A DNA stretch of 64,000 nucleotides. It comes from Pseudoalteromonas sp. MEBiC 03607. GTDB lineage: Bacteria; Pseudomonadota; Gammaproteobacteria; Enterobacterales; Alteromonadaceae. A program made the position numbers and the translations under genes. The stretch lies in the NCBI RefSeq assembly GCF_004792295.1, contig NZ_SRRY01000001.1, forward strand, positions 3,045,501 through 3,109,500, in the 5' to 3' direction. Positions 18,157 to 27,486 of the stretch are shown here, in pieces. How positions within the stretch are numbered: position 1 is the stretch's first letter; the number at the start of each line of letters is the position of its first letter. The notes under the pieces are model-generated. The model had not been told where the DNA came from, did not search any database, and was given only the letters and a program-made list of their open reading frames with translations.

Positions 18157-19584
18157 ATGAAAAACGCTTTACTTTTAGGACTTTGCTCAGCTTTAGCTGC
18201 ATGTTCATCAACCCCAGATGAGCGCGCCGATATCGTGATAGAAAACGCCCAAATTATTGATATGCAAACTGGGGCTATCACAGCAAAGCAATCACTTGCC
18301 ATTCGCGATGGGATCATCATCAAACGTAGTGATAAACCTTTAAGTAGCCAATATCAAAGCTCAACATTTATTGATGCAAAAGGTCAGTATGTAATGCCAG
18401 GTTTATGGGATATGCATGTCCATTTTGGCGGTGGTGATGAGCTTATTGAAGAGAATAAACAGCTACTGCCACTGTATTTAGCCTATGGCGTAACAACCGT
18501 TCGTGATGCTGCGGCTGATTTGAGTGAATCTGTACTTAGCTGGCGTGAACAAGTAAAACAAGGTCAGTTAGTGGGCCCAACTATTTTTACCTCTGGTCCG
18601 AAATTAGAAGGTAAAGGGTCTATTTGGCCCGGTGATTTAGAAGTAGAAACAACCGCAGAAATGCATGCTGCAATGGATCTGTTAGACAGCATGGACGTCG
18701 ATTTTATCAAAATTACCGACAGCGCTTTAACGCCTGAGCTTTATCTTAAGGCAGTAAAAGAGGTTAAAAAACGGGGTTACCAAATTTCAGGTCATATCCC
18801 ATTTTCGTTGTCTGTAACTGATGTTTCTAAGGCGGGTCTTGATGCGATTGAGCATATGACCTATATGCTTAAAGCTGCAGCTAAAAACGAAGCAGATATT
18901 TCCGCAAAGGTTGCCTCAAAAGAGCTAAGTTATCGCACTGCACTGCCCATTATCACCGCGCAGTTTGATGAACCAACAGCCATTGATAAATTTACAGTTC
19001 TTGCCAACAATAACACCGCCGTGGTGCCGACCTTGATTGGTGGCAAAATAACGGCTTACATTGATGAAGACAATCATCAAGACGATGCCTATTTAGATTA
19101 TTTAGGTAAAGGTTTAAAAGCAACTTATCAGTGGCGAGTTGATAGAGCTAACAAAGACACCCCTGCACAAATCAAACAGCGCAAAGAGCGTTTTATTAAA
19201 ACCGCCCAGTTACTCCCTATCGCCCAACAAGCAGGTGTGAGCATTATTGCAGGCACAGATGCGGGCTTTTTAAATTCGTATATTTATCCGGGGCTTTCTT
19301 TGCACCAAGAACTGAGTATTTTTACTGAATATGGCCTAACACCACTGCAAACACTGCAAGCTGCAACTCTGGCGGGGCCTAAGTTTTTAAATAAACAACA
19401 GCAATACGGTGCCCTTACCGAAGGCAAAGTAGCCGATCTCATTTTACTTTCAGAAAACCCACTTATTGATATTCGTAACACACAAACACTAAAGGGTGTT
19501 GTCTCGCACAGCACGTTTTACGATAGCAACGCACTCGAGCTATTAAAGCAACAAGCAAAAGCCTTTGTTGCCAGCCAACCCTAA
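18157..19584 (+). CDS. Amidohydrolase-family lipoprotein (imidazolonepropionase/prolidase-like)
   Basis: A 475-residue metal-dependent amidohydrolase. ATG 18157 is chosen over the in-frame ATG at 18106 because it starts a lipoprotein signal (MKNALLLGLCSALAAC). Metal-ligand motifs in order: HxH in GLWDMHVHFGG, the KITDS region, His in GHIPFSL, His in AIEHMTYM, and Asp in IIAGTDAGF. The C-terminal GKVADLILLSENPL is typical of the superfamily. The closest type is probably Xaa-Pro dipeptidase- or imidazolonepropionase-like proteins; the true substrate is unknown. With dcp upstream it may take part in peptide use. Confidence 0.88.
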   Translation: MKNALLLGLCSALAACSSTPDERADIVIENAQIIDMQTGAITAKQSLAIRDGIIIKRSDKPLSSQYQSSTFIDAKGQYVMPGLWDMHVHFGGGDELIEENKQLLPLYLAYGVTTVRDAAADLSESVLSWREQVKQGQLVGPTIFTSGPKLEGKGSIWPGDLEVETTAEMHAAMDLLDSMDVDFIKITDSALTPELYLKAVKEVKKRGYQISGHIPFSLSVTDVSKAGLDAIEHMTYMLKAAAKNEADISAKVASKELSYRTALPIITAQFDEPTAIDKFTVLANNNTAVVPTLIGGKITAYIDEDNHQDDAYLDYLGKGLKATYQWRVDRANKDTPAQIKQRKERFIKTAQLLPIAQQAGVSIIAGTDAGFLNSYIYPGLSLHQELSIFTEYGLTPLQTLQAATLAGPKFLNKQQQYGALTEGKVADLILLSENPLIDIRNTQTLKGVVSHSTFYDSNALELLKQQAKAFVASQP

Positions 19585-19591
19585 CCCCCCC

Positions 19592-19632
19592 ATTGCCCAT
19601 GACCGCGTATTATCCGTCATGGGCAATTTTAA
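19592..19632 (+). terminator. Terminator of the amidohydrolase
   Basis: ATTGCCCATGAC at 19592-19603 pairs perfectly with GTCATGGGCAAT at 19616-19627, followed by TTTAATTTT. Confidence 0.85.
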
Positions 19633-19683
19633 TTTTCAGCCATCTCATATACACTGCCCTTTTTTGCACATAATTCGAATAAC

Positions 19684-20538
19684 ATGACCTACTTATTTGC
19701 TGTAACCCTGCTTTGGGCCTTTTCGTTTAGTCTTATTGGTGTTTATTTAGCAGGCCAAGTGGATGCATGGTTTAGTGTGTTAATGCGCATTGGCTTGGCA
19801 ACTTGCGTGTTTTTGCCCTTTTTACACTGGCGTAAAACCCCTAAAGCCTTAGCACTAAAGCTCATGGCAATAGGCGCAGTACAACTTGGTGTGATGTACA
19901 GCTTTTATTACCATTCGTTTTTGTACCTTAGCGTGCCCGAGGTACTGCTATTCACGGTAATGACGCCACTTTACATCACTTTGTTAAACGATTTGCTTGA
20001 AAAGCGTTTTAATGCCAAGTTTTTATTCGCCGCAATGCTAGCTATTTTAGGTGCCGTTGCTATTCGCTATGAAGGCGTCGATGAAAACTATCTCATTGGT
20101 ATGTTAATGGTGCAGGCTGCTAATATTTGCTTTGCTACCGGTCAAGTAACTTACAAACGTTTAATGCAAGATGAGCAACTCCACCACTCTCGGGTGTTTG
20201 CTTGGTTCTTCATTGGCGCTTTAATTGTCGCACTAATTTGTTACGGCTTATTTGGTGATACCAGTAAGCTGCCCACCACTACTACACAATGGGGCGTGTT
20301 AATTTACTTAGGCACGATTGCTTCAGGGCTTGGTTATTTCGCTTGGAATAAGGGCGCGACCATCGTCAATGTAGGTGCGCTGGCAGTAATGAATAATCTA
20401 CTGATCCCAGCAGGGATCATCGTTAACATTGTTATTTGGAACCGTGATGCTGATATCATCAAGCTTGCCATTGGCGCAGCGATTATCTTATTAGCACTTA
20501 TTATAAATCAGAAACTTAATAAAACTGCCATGGAGTAA
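19684..20538 (+). CDS. EamA/DMT-family transporter
   Basis: A 284-residue inner-membrane protein with about ten helices arranged as two EamA halves (helix 1 region MTYLFAVTLLWAFSFSLIGVYLAG; second half from MLMVQAANICFATGQVTYKRLM). The family exports drugs or metabolites; no substrate can be assigned. It resembles the carboxylate/amino-acid transporter group. No good ribosome site precedes ATG 19684. A lipoprotein phosphodiesterase gene follows after 38 bases. Confidence 0.88.
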   Translation: MTYLFAVTLLWAFSFSLIGVYLAGQVDAWFSVLMRIGLATCVFLPFLHWRKTPKALALKLMAIGAVQLGVMYSFYYHSFLYLSVPEVLLFTVMTPLYITLLNDLLEKRFNAKFLFAAMLAILGAVAIRYEGVDENYLIGMLMVQAANICFATGQVTYKRLMQDEQLHHSRVFAWFFIGALIVALICYGLFGDTSKLPTTTTQWGVLIYLGTIASGLGYFAWNKGATIVNVGALAVMNNLLIPAGIIVNIVIWNRDADIIKLAIGAAIILLALIINQKLNKTAME

Positions 20539-20576
20539 TGATAGGCTAAACTCTATTAGATTAGAGGAATGCTGTT

Positions 20577-21806
20577 ATGCGCGCACTGGTTTTATGTTGT
20601 TTAGTTTTCATTATTCAAGGTTGTAAGAGTCTGCCTGAGGAGCAGGCAGTGCAAGTTGGCGCTAGGCCTTACTATTTAATCGACAATATGCCTGATGGGC
20701 CTTTAAAGCAGCAACTTGCGGCATGCGGTAATGGCCCTTTTTACAAAACTGATTTTGTCATTGGTCATCGCGGCGCCCCCATGCAGTTTCCTGAGCACAG
20801 CAAAGAGTCATATTTAGCTGCTGCAAGAATGGGCGCTGGCGTACTTGAATGTGACGTCGCCTTTACAAAAGACAAACAACTCGTGTGTCGTCATTCACAG
20901 TGTGATTTACACACTACTACCAACATTTTAGCGATTCCTGAGCTCGCAGCAAAATGCAGCCAACCTTTTACTCCGGCCAAAGACGGCCAACCAGCTCAGG
21001 CTAAATGCTGCACCAGCGATATCACCCAAGCTGAGTTTTTAACCCTAAAAGCTAAAATGGATGGCGCCAATACAAGTGCCAAAACGGTCGCAGAATATAT
21101 ACAAGGCACACCAAGCTGGCGCACTGATTTATACGCAAACAGTGGCACCGTAATGACCCACCAGCAAAGCATTGAGTTATTTAAATCACTAGGTGTAAAA
21201 ATGACGCCCGAGCTAAAAAGCCCAGAAGTCAGCATGCCATTTAACGGTTTTAGCCAGCAAGATTATGCGCAAAAAATGCTTGATGAGTATCGAGCTTTAG
21301 GTGTGAATAGCCAAGATGTTTATCCGCAATCATTTAATCTTGAAGATGTGAAGTATTGGCTAAACAATCACCCTGAATTTGCAAACAACAGTATTTATCT
21401 TGATGGCAGAGATGAGCAAGCACACTTTAATGCCATGGATGAAACAACTTGGCAGCCATCAATGCAGGCTCTGTATAACGATGGAGTACGCATTATCGCA
21501 CCGCCAATGTGGATGCTTTTAAGCCTTGATGAGTCAGGTAAAATTGTGCCTTCACTTTATGCTATTAAAGCTAAACAAGCCGGGCTGAACATCATTACTT
21601 GGAGTTTAGAGCGCTCTGGTCCATTAGATAATGGCGGGGGTTATTATTACCAGTCAATTGCCAGCGTGATTAAACAAGATGGACAAATGATGAATGTAAT
21701 AGACGTCCTTGCTAAGCAAGTGGGTGTGATGGCCATTTTCTCTGACTGGCCTGCTACTCTTACCTATTACGCAAGCTGTATGCAGTACCCTGCCTCAAAA
21801 AATTAG
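20577..21806 (+). CDS. Glycerophosphodiester phosphodiesterase family lipoprotein
   Basis: A 409-residue lipoprotein (lipobox IQGC near residue 16) with a GDPD TIM-barrel. The catalytic HR pair is in [14 protein letters not shown], metal ligands in [17 protein letters not shown], followed by TPELKSPE in the middle and [14 protein letters not shown] near the C-terminus. GDPDs hydrolyse glycerophosphodiesters to glycerol-3-phosphate and an alcohol. The Cys-rich insert (around 125-150) and length above 400 set it in the larger periplasmic group, not with UgpQ. AGAGGA precedes ATG 20577. Confidence 0.9.
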   Translation: MRALVLCCLVFIIQGCKSLPEEQAVQVGARPYYLIDNMPDGPLKQQLAACGNGPFYKTDFVIGHRGAPMQFPEHSKESYLAAARMGAGVLECDVAFTKDKQLVCRHSQCDLHTTTNILAIPELAAKCSQPFTPAKDGQPAQAKCCTSDITQAEFLTLKAKMDGANTSAKTVAEYIQGTPSWRTDLYANSGTVMTHQQSIELFKSLGVKMTPELKSPEVSMPFNGFSQQDYAQKMLDEYRALGVNSQDVYPQSFNLEDVKYWLNNHPEFANNSIYLDGRDEQAHFNAMDETTWQPSMQALYNDGVRIIAPPMWMLLSLDESGKIVPSLYAIKAKQAGLNIITWSLERSGPLDNGGGYYYQSIASVIKQDGQMMNVIDVLAKQVGVMAIFSDWPATLTYYASCMQYPASKN

Positions 21807-21894
21807 CTGAGCATCAATAAATTTCAAGGGCTTTGACTCGTCCAAAAGGTGGGGCTGAGGTATTATTAGCTAAACCGATTTTACAAGGATTAAC

Positions 21895-22632
21895 ATGATT
21901 ATTCAGCACCATAGCCACGACATAGCGACCAACACAGGCGCAATGCGCACCAGCATTTATCGTCCTGTAGAAGAAGGTAAATACCCGTGTGTTATTTTCT
22001 ATTCTGAGATCTTCCAAGAAACAGCGCCGATTGCGCGCTCTGCTGCAATACTTGCTGGTCATGGCTTTGTCGTATTAGTGCCAGAAGTTTTTCATGAGTT
22101 AAATCCTATTGGAACGGTACTTGCCTACGATGATGCAGGTAAAGACAAAGGCAATGCCGACAAATGGGCAAAACCGCTTGAGAGCCATGACTCAGATACT
22201 GACGCTTTAATTGCATTTGCGCGTCAGCAAGATTACTGCACAGGAAATGTAGGTGCCATGGGCGTATGTATTGGTGGTCACCTCGCGTACCGCGCTGCAT
22301 TAAACCCAAGTATCAAGGCCGCTTTTTGTTTATACGCGACAGATATACACAGCGATACCTTGCCTGCACAAGCGGGTAATAACTCGTTTGAGCGCATGGC
22401 AGATATTAAAGGTGAAATTCATTTTATTTGGGGTAAACAAGACCCACATGTACCAAAAGAAGGCCGCCTTAAAATTTACCAACAAGCGGTGGCAACAGGA
22501 ATTAATTACCAGTGGCAAGAGGTTAACGCCCAACATGCCTTTATGCGCGACGAAGGCGACCGATACGACCCAGCCCTTGCCATCAGCATGTATCAACAAG
22601 CCGTTGCTTTATTTAACCGCACGCTTGTTTAA
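21895..22632 (+). CDS. Dienelactone hydrolase family protein
   Basis: A 245-residue alpha/beta hydrolase of the dienelactone hydrolase type. The nucleophile motif is GVCIGG with Cys125 in place of serine, followed by Asp183 (GKQDPHVP) and His214 (AQHAFMRDEG), the full Cys-Asp-His triad of this family. Cytoplasmic. Substrates may be dienelactones or other lactones/esters; no aromatic degradation genes adjoin. CAAGGATTAAC precedes ATG. Its stop overlaps the stop of the convergent LysR gene by 4 bases. Confidence 0.92.
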   Translation: MIIQHHSHDIATNTGAMRTSIYRPVEEGKYPCVIFYSEIFQETAPIARSAAILAGHGFVVLVPEVFHELNPIGTVLAYDDAGKDKGNADKWAKPLESHDSDTDALIAFARQQDYCTGNVGAMGVCIGGHLAYRAALNPSIKAAFCLYATDIHSDTLPAQAGNNSFERMADIKGEIHFIWGKQDPHVPKEGRLKIYQQAVATGINYQWQEVNAQHAFMRDEGDRYDPALAISMYQQAVALFNRTLV

Positions 22633-23540
22633 ATCGTCATAGTAGCTACTTGATTAGTAAAATAATCCTTCAAGTAATCAAGTAAAACCCGCAGCTTTTT
22701 ACTTCCCGCCGCCCCTGGCGGGAATACGCCATAAAGTTCAATATCTGCGGTTTTGTAATCATCTAAGATTGTCCGTAACAATCCCGCTTTGATCCTTGGC
22801 AGTGCATCATAAACAGGGATCTTCGCTAAACCATGCCCAGCTTCAACAAAAGCTGTTCGCGCAGCAGCATTATTGGTACTTATGCCACCACTAACAGGCA
22901 CCTCATAGCGGCGTTTATCTTTTTCGAGTGTGACAATGGCACTACTTGGTTGATACACCACCCACGTATGCTCAGCTAAATCGGCAATGCTCTTTGGTAT
23001 AGGGTATTTTGTAAAGTAATCGACTGAGCCACATATGCAGGTCGCCAGACTTGCAAACTTAGTGGCTTGTAGATTTGAGCTCTCAAGGGCTACGCCTCTA
23101 ATCGCTAAGTCATAGCCCTCTTTGATGATATCAACCACATCATCACTGAGCTGTAAATCGATATCAATTTTTGGATACAAACGCTTAAACTGAGCCAGTG
23201 CCGGTACCACAAGTTGTAAGCCAACATTCACCGGACAACTCAATTTAATAACCCCAACGGGCTCACTCTTTAAGTTTTCAAGATGTAAGTTAGCAGCCTC
23301 AGCATGCTCAGTGATAGCCTGACAACGTTCGTAATAAGCCATCCCTGCTTCGGTGAGGGTCATGGTGCGCGTTGAGCGATTAAGTAACGTCAGCTTTAAT
23401 TGCTGTTCTAATTTCTTTAAGTGGTAACTGACAACGGCCCTTGATAAACCAAGTTGTTGAGCCGCTTTAGTTAAGCTGCCTTGCTGCACAATATGGGCAA
23501 ACACCACCATGCTTTTTAATTGCTCAAACGATACTTTCAT
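22629..23540 (-). CDS. LysR-family transcriptional regulator
   Basis: A 303-residue LysR regulator. ATG 23540 (MKVSFEQLKSMVVFAHIVQQGS) is chosen over an in-frame start at 23627 because AGGAG sits at good spacing and the DNA-binding domain begins there. The winged helix is at residues about 5-64 (GSLTKAAQQLGLSRAVVSYHLKKLE), and the effector-binding domain spans about 90-295. It is divergent from the DJ-1/PfpI gene 135 bases away, with a palindrome between, the usual layout for a LysR gene and its target. The effector is unknown. Confidence 0.92.
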   Translation of the reverse strand: MKVSFEQLKSMVVFAHIVQQGSLTKAAQQLGLSRAVVSYHLKKLEQQLKLTLLNRSTRTMTLTEAGMAYYERCQAITEHAEAANLHLENLKSEPVGVIKLSCPVNVGLQLVVPALAQFKRLYPKIDIDLQLSDDVVDIIKEGYDLAIRGVALESSNLQATKFASLATCICGSVDYFTKYPIPKSIADLAEHTWVVYQPSSAIVTLEKDKRRYEVPVSGGISTNNAAARTAFVEAGHGLAKIPVYDALPRIKAGLLRTILDDYKTADIELYGVFPPGAAGSKKLRVLLDYLKDYFTNQVATMTI

Positions 23541-23561
23541 ACAAACTCCTAATCTAACCTG

Positions 23562-23580
23562 AATAATTGTATCAATTATT
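23562..23580. promoter_or_regulatory. Probable LysR operator between the divergent genes
   Basis: AATAATTG-TAT-CAATTATT, a perfect 8-3-8 inverted repeat located 22 bases upstream of the LysR start and 95 bases upstream of the DJ-1 start. Size and AT-rich dyad fit a LysR recognition site (T-N11-A core). Confidence 0.6.
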
Positions 23581-23675
23581 AAACCAATGAAGTCAAATTT
23601 ATCTGCGTTGTTTAACTCGATTTTCACCCCTATAGTGTTATTAACGATGTTTAATAAGCAAAAAAGGGATTCACT

Positions 23676-24362
23676 ATGTCAGCTAAGAAAATTTTAATGG
23701 TACTTACTTCACACGATGAGCTTGGCGATACCGGCCATAAAACGGGCTTTTGGGTTGAAGAATTTGCCGCGCCCTACTACGCCTTTATTGATGCTGGTGC
23801 AGAGGTAACTTTAGCCTCTGTTAAAGGTGGCCAACCTCCGATTGATCCAAACAGTGCGGCACCTGATGCTGCAACTGATGCCACAAAACGCTTTGATCAA
23901 GACAGCGCAGCACAGACCTTAATGGCTAATACAAAACCTCTGGCTGACGTAAAAGCCAGTGATTACGATGCGGTGTTTTACCCAGGCGGCCATGGTCCGC
24001 TGTGGGATTTAGTTGATAACCAAGATTCGATCAATTTAATTGAGCAATTTCTTAATTCAGATAAGCCAGTGGGTGCAGTGTGTCACGCCAGTGCAGTATT
24101 ACTTAATGCGAAAAATGCAGCTGGTAAATCTGTAGTGTTTGATAAAAAAGTAACTGGCTTTAGTAACTCAGAAGAAGACGCCGTACAACTTACCAATGTA
24201 GTGCCATTACTTGTTGAAGATGAGTTAATTAAACAAGGTGGTCAGTATCAAAAAACCGATGATTGGGGCGAGCTTGCGATTGAAGATGGCCTACTAATCA
24301 CAGGGCAAAACCCAGCAAGTTCAGAGCTTGCTGCGAAAAAACTACTTACCAAATTAGGTTAA
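23676..24362 (+). CDS. DJ-1/PfpI family protein (HchA/glyoxalase III-like)
   Basis: A 228-residue protein of the DJ-1/PfpI class I glutamine-amidotransferase fold. The nucleophile elbow GAVCHASAVLL has Cys136; an N-terminal glutamate lies in TGFWVEEFAAPYYAF and the mid-protein strand DAVFYPGGHGPLWDL is typical. Length and motifs match the group related to Hsp31-like glyoxalases, which convert methylglyoxal to lactate without glutathione. Chaperone or deglycase roles are debated in the family. It is divergent from the LysR gene, which probably regulates it. AAAAGGGATTCACT precedes ATG. Confidence 0.9.
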   Translation: MSAKKILMVLTSHDELGDTGHKTGFWVEEFAAPYYAFIDAGAEVTLASVKGGQPPIDPNSAAPDAATDATKRFDQDSAAQTLMANTKPLADVKASDYDAVFYPGGHGPLWDLVDNQDSINLIEQFLNSDKPVGAVCHASAVLLNAKNAAGKSVVFDKKVTGFSNSEEDAVQLTNVVPLLVEDELIKQGGQYQKTDDWGELAIEDGLLITGQNPASSELAAKKLLTKLG

Positions 24363-24374
24363 CCCAAGCCTTTA

Positions 24375-24403
24375 GTAAACACCTTGCTTAGCAGGGTGTT
24401 TAC
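24375..24403 (+). terminator. Possible terminator after the DJ-1 gene
   Basis: GTAAACACC (24375-24383) and GGTGTTTAC (24395-24403) enclose TGC-TTA-GCA, giving a long near-perfect stem with one G-T wobble. The T run after it is weak. Confidence 0.5.
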
Positions 24404-24459
24404 CTTCACTTTTAATAAGTTATACTCGTTCGGTCACCTTGATTTAAGAGCTTCTCATC

Positions 24460-25050
24460 ATGACTGAAAAAAAAGCTGTCAAACTTCCTCCTATCAGTAG
24501 TAAGCGATTCGCCATTTTAGGCATTATGCTGGTGTGCTTGGTACTGCAAATAATTAATACCCTACCCGGCATCAATTTGAATGGTTTAGGGATTTTACCA
24601 AGGCAAATGTCAGGTCTATCAGGGGTGTTTTTTGCGCCATTTTTACATGGTGGTTGGGCGCACCTTTTTAGTAACCTAGTGCCTTTTGCTATTCTTGCAT
24701 GGCTAGTTTGCCAATTTAGCGTAAAACGCTTTTGGCTGGTGTTTGCAGGCACAGCGCTTATTGGTGGGTTATTAGTATGGCTATTTGGTCGCAGCAACAT
24801 TCATGTTGGACTAAGTGGTGTTATATACGGTTTATGGGGCTACTTAATTAGCTACGGCATTATGCACCGCTCATTCAAAGCCATTTTAATCAGTATTGCG
24901 GTTGTTGTGTTATACAGCGGCCTAATTTGGGGTGTATTCCCGCAGCGCATCCATATTTCATTCGAAAGCCATTTATTCGGCGCAATTAGCGGCGCATTCA
25001 TCGGCTATATTATGGCAAAACGTGATAAACATAAGAATCTGAAGCTTTAA
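24460..25050 (+). CDS. Rhomboid-family intramembrane serine protease
   Basis: A 196-residue membrane protease with about six helices. The catalytic dyad is Ser119 in VGLSGVIYG and His171 in FESHLFGAISG; the HGGWAHLFSNLVPF motif holds the oxyanion-side His/Asn. The family cleaves transmembrane substrates within the bilayer; the substrate here is unknown. It fits the short bacterial rhomboid group without extra domains. Its last codons form half of a perfect palindrome shared with the convergent EEP gene. Confidence 0.92.
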   Translation: MTEKKAVKLPPISSKRFAILGIMLVCLVLQIINTLPGINLNGLGILPRQMSGLSGVFFAPFLHGGWAHLFSNLVPFAILAWLVCQFSVKRFWLVFAGTALIGGLLVWLFGRSNIHVGLSGVIYGLWGYLISYGIMHRSFKAILISIAVVVLYSGLIWGVFPQRIHISFESHLFGAISGAFIGYIMAKRDKHKNLKL

Positions 25051-25077
25051 ACTTAAAGCTTCTAGCTTCTCAGCTTC
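25041..25077. repeat. Palindrome and 7-bp repeat relic at a convergent gene junction
   Basis: GAAGCTTTAA (25041-25050) and TTAAAGCTTC (25053-25062) form a perfect 10-bp palindrome spanning both stop codons. It runs into two tandem AGCTTCT units and a partial third (25057-25077). The unit resembles the 7-bp arrays at 42.5 and 43.8 kb. Confidence 0.6.
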
Positions 25078-26081
25078 ATTGTCACCATCACAACGCCATG
25101 GTCGGTGCTTTGATCATCATAGGCAAATTGCGGGTTGATCAAGTGCTGATCGTAGGTGTGATAATCCACCACTTCAAAAAAACTGCTCTGAAACCCAGCA
25201 TCAAACTCACGGGATAACAAAATATAATCAAACACTGAGCTGCTACTGCCAAAATAGTGGGTTGCTTCTCTATTATTTTCGATTACAACATGGCGCTGAT
25301 ACAGTTGCCAACTATCTTGTAGTTTAAACTCTGAACGAGATGGGCTATTTTGCCTATGACCGCTAAAGCGAAGATGATCAGCTATTAGGTGGTTAAGCAC
25401 GCCATCGTGTAACTCATTATTAAAATCCCCCATTACAATCACCGGGTTATTGCTGTGCGCTCTGCGTTTAATAATTTCAACGAGTAACAATACGGCTTCA
25501 CTGCCACGCTGTATGCTGGATGCCCAGCGTCCAAGAGCTTGTGATTTTAACTGCATAACTAAGTTTTGCTGTTCACTGTGGCTTTCATCATCCTGATGAT
25601 GGAGCATGCTGCGCTTTGATTTAAAGTGCACCACATAGCAATCGACGTGCCCTAAGTGAGGCACTTCAAGTGTCGCGCGAATAATGCGGCGACTAAAGTT
25701 GAAATTAGCGCTTAAGCCCATGGCTAAAGCATCATCTTGCTCTGCCTCAACCTGACTTACATCGACAATTTTATAGCGTGAGGCAATCGCGACAACTGGA
25801 TCGCGATAAATAAAGTCATCAATGACAGTCGGCTCATCAACTACTGCAAAATAGGGGTAACCCTCTGCGTTAACTTGTTGTTTCAGTTCATTGATACTGA
25901 ACACTTCTTGAAAGCCAATAATGTCTGGCTGCTGATTTTTAAGGTAATCGGCCAACCAGCGCTGCTTTTTGGCCCATTGCTCAGCACTATAAATACGCTG
26001 AAAATCATAAAATGCGTCAGGTGGCGCTAAATAATTATATAAATTAAATGTTGCGACCTTTAATTGATTATAGTCTGTCAC
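25062..26081 (-). CDS. Endonuclease/exonuclease/phosphatase family protein
   Basis: A 339-residue protein of the EEP fold shared by exonuclease III, DNase I and inositol-polyphosphate phosphatases. Motifs in order: VATFNLYNY at the N-terminus, IIGFQEVFS (metal-binding Glu), VVHFKSKRS, VIVMGDFNNEL (catalytic Asp/Asn) and a C-terminal STDHGVVMV (SDH-type His). No signal peptide. Nuclease and phosphodiesterase roles are both possible. It starts at GTG 26081, overlapping the upstream stop as GTGA, so it is translated from the same message as the STAS-like gene. Confidence 0.9.
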   Translation of the reverse strand: MTDYNQLKVATFNLYNYLAPPDAFYDFQRIYSAEQWAKKQRWLADYLKNQQPDIIGFQEVFSINELKQQVNAEGYPYFAVVDEPTVIDDFIYRDPVVAIASRYKIVDVSQVEAEQDDALAMGLSANFNFSRRIIRATLEVPHLGHVDCYVVHFKSKRSMLHHQDDESHSEQQNLVMQLKSQALGRWASSIQRGSEAVLLLVEIIKRRAHSNNPVIVMGDFNNELHDGVLNHLIADHLRFSGHRQNSPSRSEFKLQDSWQLYQRHVVIENNREATHYFGSSSSVFDYILLSREFDAGFQSSFFEVVDYHTYDQHLINPQFAYDDQSTDHGVVMVTMKLRS

Positions 26082-26464
26082 TTATGTCCTTGTTCATATA
26101 GCCATTCGCGAGCGATTGTTGCATCTTCAAAATACTTAACTTCGCCACTGGTAAACCAATTACCAACTTTACTAGCAACTTGTTGCCATTTTTTATTACC
26201 CAGTACCGCAATGCGACAAAACTCTTTGTTATGTTTTAAGCCAAATTTAAAATCATCCCACGCCGCTTGTAATTCCCATCCTTCAAGCTCTGTTATATCT
26301 ACAAACACTCTCATTTTGACCCGAGGCACCGAAGCAAGTGCATTATCAACCAGTGGCGTTAAGGTCGAATAATCGTCGTGAGTCAATTTACCCACCACTT
26401 TTAAGGTAAGGTAAAAGGTAGTGCCTGTTCGCTCTAAACCAATAGCTAAGCCATGCTTTTTCAT
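26078..26464 (-). CDS. SpoIIAA-like STAS/SEC14 domain protein
   Basis: A 128-residue protein of the SpoIIAA-like (PF11964) type. The pattern GKLTHDDYSTLTPLVDNAL, VKMRVFVDITELEGWELQAAWDDFKFGLKHNKEFCRIAVLGNKKW is characteristic. ATG 26464 is chosen over an ATG at 26497 because AGGAGGCTGTT lies directly before it. The family is thought to act in signalling or lipid binding, with no firm role. The stop overlaps the EEP start by 4 bases, forming an operon. Confidence 0.87.
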   Translation of the reverse strand: MKKHGLAIGLERTGTTFYLTLKVVGKLTHDDYSTLTPLVDNALASVPRVKMRVFVDITELEGWELQAAWDDFKFGLKHNKEFCRIAVLGNKKWQQVASKVGNWFTSGEVKYFEDATIAREWLYEQGHK

Positions 26465-26611
26465 AACAGCCTCCTGAAAATTATTTAAACTTAACAAGTT
26501 AACAATATCGACATAATACTATTTTATAACTCTACTTCCCTTGCTTAGGTTGATCAACTAGGATGGTAATCTCGTAATAACATTCATTAAAGCACAATTT
26601 AGGGAGTTTCA

Positions 26612-27451
26612 ATGAGTAATACCGACAGTTATACGCCACCTAAAGTGTGGCAATGGGATGCAGAAAACGGTGGTGAATGGGCTAAGACTAATCGCCCGGT
26701 CTCAGGTGCGACCCACGAACAAGACTTGCCCGTTGGTAAACACAACCTTCAACTCTACTCACTTGCAACACCGAATGGTCAAAAAGTCACAATTATGCTC
26801 GAAGAGCTATTAGAGCTAGGTATTGATGAAGCCGACTACGATGCATTTTTAATTAAGATCGGCGATGGTGATCAATTCTCTTCTGGGTTTGTTAGTGTAA
26901 ATCCTAATTCAAAAATTCCAGCCTTAATGGATCACAGTACTACACCTGTTACTCGCGTGTTTGAGTCAGGGGCTATTTTACAGTACTTAGCAGAGAAGTT
27001 TGATGCACTGATCCCAAGCGATCATACTAGTAAAACAGAATGTCGCAATTGGTTGTTTTGGCAAATGGGTTCTGCCCCCTACTTAGGCGGTGGTTTTGGC
27101 CATTTTTATAGCTATGCACCTTATAAAATGCAGTATCCGATTGACCGCTTCACAATGGAAGTTAAACGTCAGTTAGACGTGTTAAACCGTCACCTAAGTG
27201 ACCATGATTATATGGCGGGCAGTGAATACTCAATTGCCGACATTGCTATTTGGCCTTGGTATGGCAGCCTAGTGCTTGGCTATTTATATGATGCAGCTGA
27301 GTTTTTAGATGTCGAGTCATATAGTCATGTAATACGCTGGGCAAAACAAATCGAACGTCGCCCTGCCGTAAAACGTGGTCGCCGAGTAAACCGCACATGG
27401 GGTGATGAAGCTGAACAATTAGCTGAACGCCACTCTAAAGATGATTTTTAA
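26612..27451 (+). CDS. yghU: YghU-type glutathione S-transferase / disulfide reductase
   Basis: A 279-residue member of the Nu-class GST group. It starts with the family-typical YTPPKVWQWDAENGGEWAKTNRPVSG, then a thioredoxin-like domain (LQLYSLATPNGQKVTIMLEEL) with the PNGQK active-site turn and GSH-binding NSKIPALMD and ESGAILQYLAEKF, then the helical domain. E. coli YghU binds two glutathiones and has disulfide-bond reductase activity. AGGGAG precedes ATG. It has its own terminator. Confidence 0.93.
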   Translation: MSNTDSYTPPKVWQWDAENGGEWAKTNRPVSGATHEQDLPVGKHNLQLYSLATPNGQKVTIMLEELLELGIDEADYDAFLIKIGDGDQFSSGFVSVNPNSKIPALMDHSTTPVTRVFESGAILQYLAEKFDALIPSDHTSKTECRNWLFWQMGSAPYLGGGFGHFYSYAPYKMQYPIDRFTMEVKRQLDVLNRHLSDHDYMAGSEYSIADIAIWPWYGSLVLGYLYDAAEFLDVESYSHVIRWAKQIERRPAVKRGRRVNRTWGDEAEQLAERHSKDDF

Positions 27452-27470
27452 GGGCTTAACGGCCCTTTTT
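27450..27470 (+). terminator. Terminator of yghU
   Basis: AAGGGC (27450-27455) and GCCCTT (27462-27467) with loop TTAACG, then a T run. It begins inside the stop codon. Confidence 0.8.
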
Positions 27471-27486
27471 CATAAATACTAACTAT

